Shown: piece by piece, positions 62,010-64,000 of the stretch
Numbering within the stretch: the first letter of the stretch is position 1
Layout of the letters: every line of letters begins with the position of its first letter
NCBI GenBank assembly: GCA_001465015.1
Contig: LNEO01000197.1
Location: forward strand, 31,937-95,936
DNA from: Deltaproteobacteria bacterium Ga0077539
GTDB lineage: Bacteria > Myxococcota_A > Polyangia > Polyangiales > Ga0077539
Direction: 5' to 3'
Length of the DNA: 64,000 nt
Made by a program: the position numbers and the translations under genes
Notes under the pieces: generated by a model
What the model was told of the DNA's origin: nothing
Databases searched by the model: none
The model's input: the letters and a program-made list of their open reading frames with translations, nothing else

Positions 62010-63974
62010 TCACTCTTCCGGTTCGGCCGTGAGCCTCGCGACGACCGAGAGGTCCTCGAGCGTCGTGGTGTCGCCCGTGACCTGGCCGTTCGACGCGATC
62101 TCTTTGAGCAGCCGGCGCATGATCTTGCCCGATCGTGTCTTCGGCAGCGCGTCGGCGAAGCGGATCACGTCGGGCCTCGCGAAGCGCCCGATCTCTTTCG
62201 CGACCTGCTCTGCGAGGTCTTGCTTGAGCTGCGGCGTCGCTTGATTACCTGGGCGCAGCGTGACGAAGGCGCACAGCGCTTGCCCTTTCATCTCGTCGGG
62301 ACGACCGACGACCGCGGCCTCGGCGACCGCTCGATGTGCGACGAGGGCGCTCTCGATCTCGGCGGTCCCGAGTCGATGACCGGCGACGTTCACCACGTCG
62401 TCGACGCGGCCCATGATCCAGAAGTAGCCGTCCTCATCACGGCGGGCGCCGTCGCCCGTGAAGTAAATGCCGCCTTCGGAGCCGCCGATCTCGGCCCAGT
62501 ACTGATTCACGTACCGGTCGTGATCGCCGTAGACCGTTCGAAGCATCGACGGCCACGGTCGCTTGAGCACGAGATAGCCGCCCTCGTTGGGCGCGCAGCT
62601 CGTTCCGTCCTTGCGAACGACGTCCGGAACGACGCCGAAGAACGGCACTGTCACGCTTCCCGGCTTCGTCGGAATCGCGCCCGGCAGCGGCGAAATCATC
62701 ACCGCTCCCGTCTCGGTCTGCCACCACGTGTCGACGATCGGGCAGCGCCCGTTGCCGATCACGCGCTGGTACCACATCCACGCCTCGGGGTTGATCGGCT
62801 CGCCCACGGTCCCGAGCAGTCGCAGGCCCGAGAGATCGTGCTTCATCGGCCACTGCTCGCCCCATCGCATGAACGCGCGGATCGCTGTCGGCGCGGTGTA
62901 GAAGATCGTCACGCCCCATCGCTCGCAGATGGACCAGAGCCGGCCGCGATCCGGGTAGTCGGGCGCTCCTTCGTACATCACCACCGTGGCGCCGTTGAGC
63001 AACGGCCCGTACACGACGTAGCTGTGTCCGGTGATCCAGCCGACGTCGGCCGTGCAGAAGTACGTGTCGTTCTCGTGCAGATCGAAGATGTACTTGTGCG
63101 TGATCGCGGTCGCGACCATGTACCCGCCCGTGGTGTGGACCACGCCCTTCGGTTTGCCCGTCGTCCCCGAGGTGTAGAGGATGAACAGCGGCTGCTCGGA
63201 GTCGACGGGCAGCGGAGCGCTCGACGCGTTCACCGCCTGAACGACTTCGTGCCAGTAGTGATCGCGGCCGGGCTCCATCGAGACGGGCTCGGCGGTGCGC
63301 TTGTACACGACGACGTGTCGAACGGAGGGGCACTGCGCGACCGCTTTGTCGACGATGCTCTTCAGCGGGATGACCTGACCGCGTCGATACGCTCCGTCGC
63401 AGGTGACCACGATGGAGGCCTTGGCGTCGTTGACGCGATCGCGAAGCGCGTCCGCGGCGAAGCCTCCGAAGATGACGGTGTGGACCGCGCCGATGCGGGC
63501 GCACGCGAGCATCGCGACGGCGATCTCGGGCACCATCCCCATGTAGATCGCCACGCGATCGCCGGTGCGAACGCCGAGCTTTCGCAGGACGTTCGCGAAC
63601 AGGCACACCTCGCGATGGAGCTGCTGGTAGGTGAGCGTGCGGGTCTCGCCAAACTCGCCCTCCCAGAGGATCGCGGCCTTGTTGCGGCGCAGCGACTGGG
63701 CGTGGCGATCGACCGCGTTGTACGTGATGTTCGTGCTGCCTCCGACGAACCACCGCGCGTCGGGCGGATCCCACTGCAGCACGTCTCGCGGCTGCGAAAA
63801 CCAGTGAAATCCCCGCGCCATGTCCATCCAGAACCCTTCAGGGTCTTGGACGCTCTTGTCGTAGAGCTCGCGGTACTGCTCGAAGCTGCGGACGTGCGCC
63901 CGCGTCGCGAACTCTTCGTCCGGCGGAAACACACGGGACTCTTTGAGGAGGCTCTCGATCGATTGCTGCGACAT
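62010..63974 (-). CDS. acs: acetyl-CoA synthetase
   Basis: [96 protein letters not shown]. Confidence 0.97.
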   Translation of the reverse strand: MSQQSIESLLKESRVFPPDEEFATRAHVRSFEQYRELYDKSVQDPEGFWMDMARGFHWFSQPRDVLQWDPPDARWFVGGSTNITYNAVDRHAQSLRRNKAAILWEGEFGETRTLTYQQLHREVCLFANVLRKLGVRTGDRVAIYMGMVPEIAVAMLACARIGAVHTVIFGGFAADALRDRVNDAKASIVVTCDGAYRRGQVIPLKSIVDKAVAQCPSVRHVVVYKRTAEPVSMEPGRDHYWHEVVQAVNASSAPLPVDSEQPLFILYTSGTTGKPKGVVHTTGGYMVATAITHKYIFDLHENDTYFCTADVGWITGHSYVVYGPLLNGATVVMYEGAPDYPDRGRLWSICERWGVTIFYTAPTAIRAFMRWGEQWPMKHDLSGLRLLGTVGEPINPEAWMWYQRVIGNGRCPIVDTWWQTETGAVMISPLPGAIPTKPGSVTVPFFGVVPDVVRKDGTSCAPNEGGYLVLKRPWPSMLRTVYGDHDRYVNQYWAEIGGSEGGIYFTGDGARRDEDGYFWIMGRVDDVVNVAGHRLGTAEIESALVAHRAVAEAAVVGRPDEMKGQALCAFVTLRPGNQATPQLKQDLAEQVAKEIGRFARPDVIRFADALPKTRSGKIMRRLLKEIASNGQVTGDTTTLEDLSVVARLTAEPEE

Positions 63975-64000
63975 GCTTGCAGTGCGAGAGGCTACTCTGC

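Overview
The window is high-GC, densely coded DNA. It is probably myxobacterial (Polyangiales/Sandaracinus-like), inferred from a MYXO-CTERM-type tail, many D/V-rich lipoproteins, Hanks-type kinases and a retron-type RT. I support about 50 CDSs. Housekeeping genes are hflX, rseP-like, F0-ATPase genes (atpZ/atpI/atpB/atpE), uvrC, lon, pyrD, maf, yggS, zapA, rpsT and acs. Most other genes are lipoproteins, membrane proteins, kinases or proteins of unknown function. I saw no rRNA, tRNA, CRISPR array or insertion sequence. The strongest candidates for undescribed biology are: (1) a retron-type reverse transcriptase (NARPH, YADD and ITG motifs) with a HEAT-like N-terminus, a 1-nt frameshift at a T5 tract and little room for an msr-msd, translationally coupled to a TIGR02996-like/LRR protein; (2) a five-gene minus-strand operon with a Ycf46-like AAA+ ATPase (also frameshifted), two Cys-rich zinc-ribbon proteins, a TPR-ClpA/B-like tandem AAA+ and a TIR-like protein. 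Other points of note are a His-rich tail on the ATPase a subunit, a c subunit with a signal-like leader and Na+-type residues, a probable pseudokinase, and a roadblock/TIM-barrel/PPIase operon. All calls come from reading the sequence; no searches were run.
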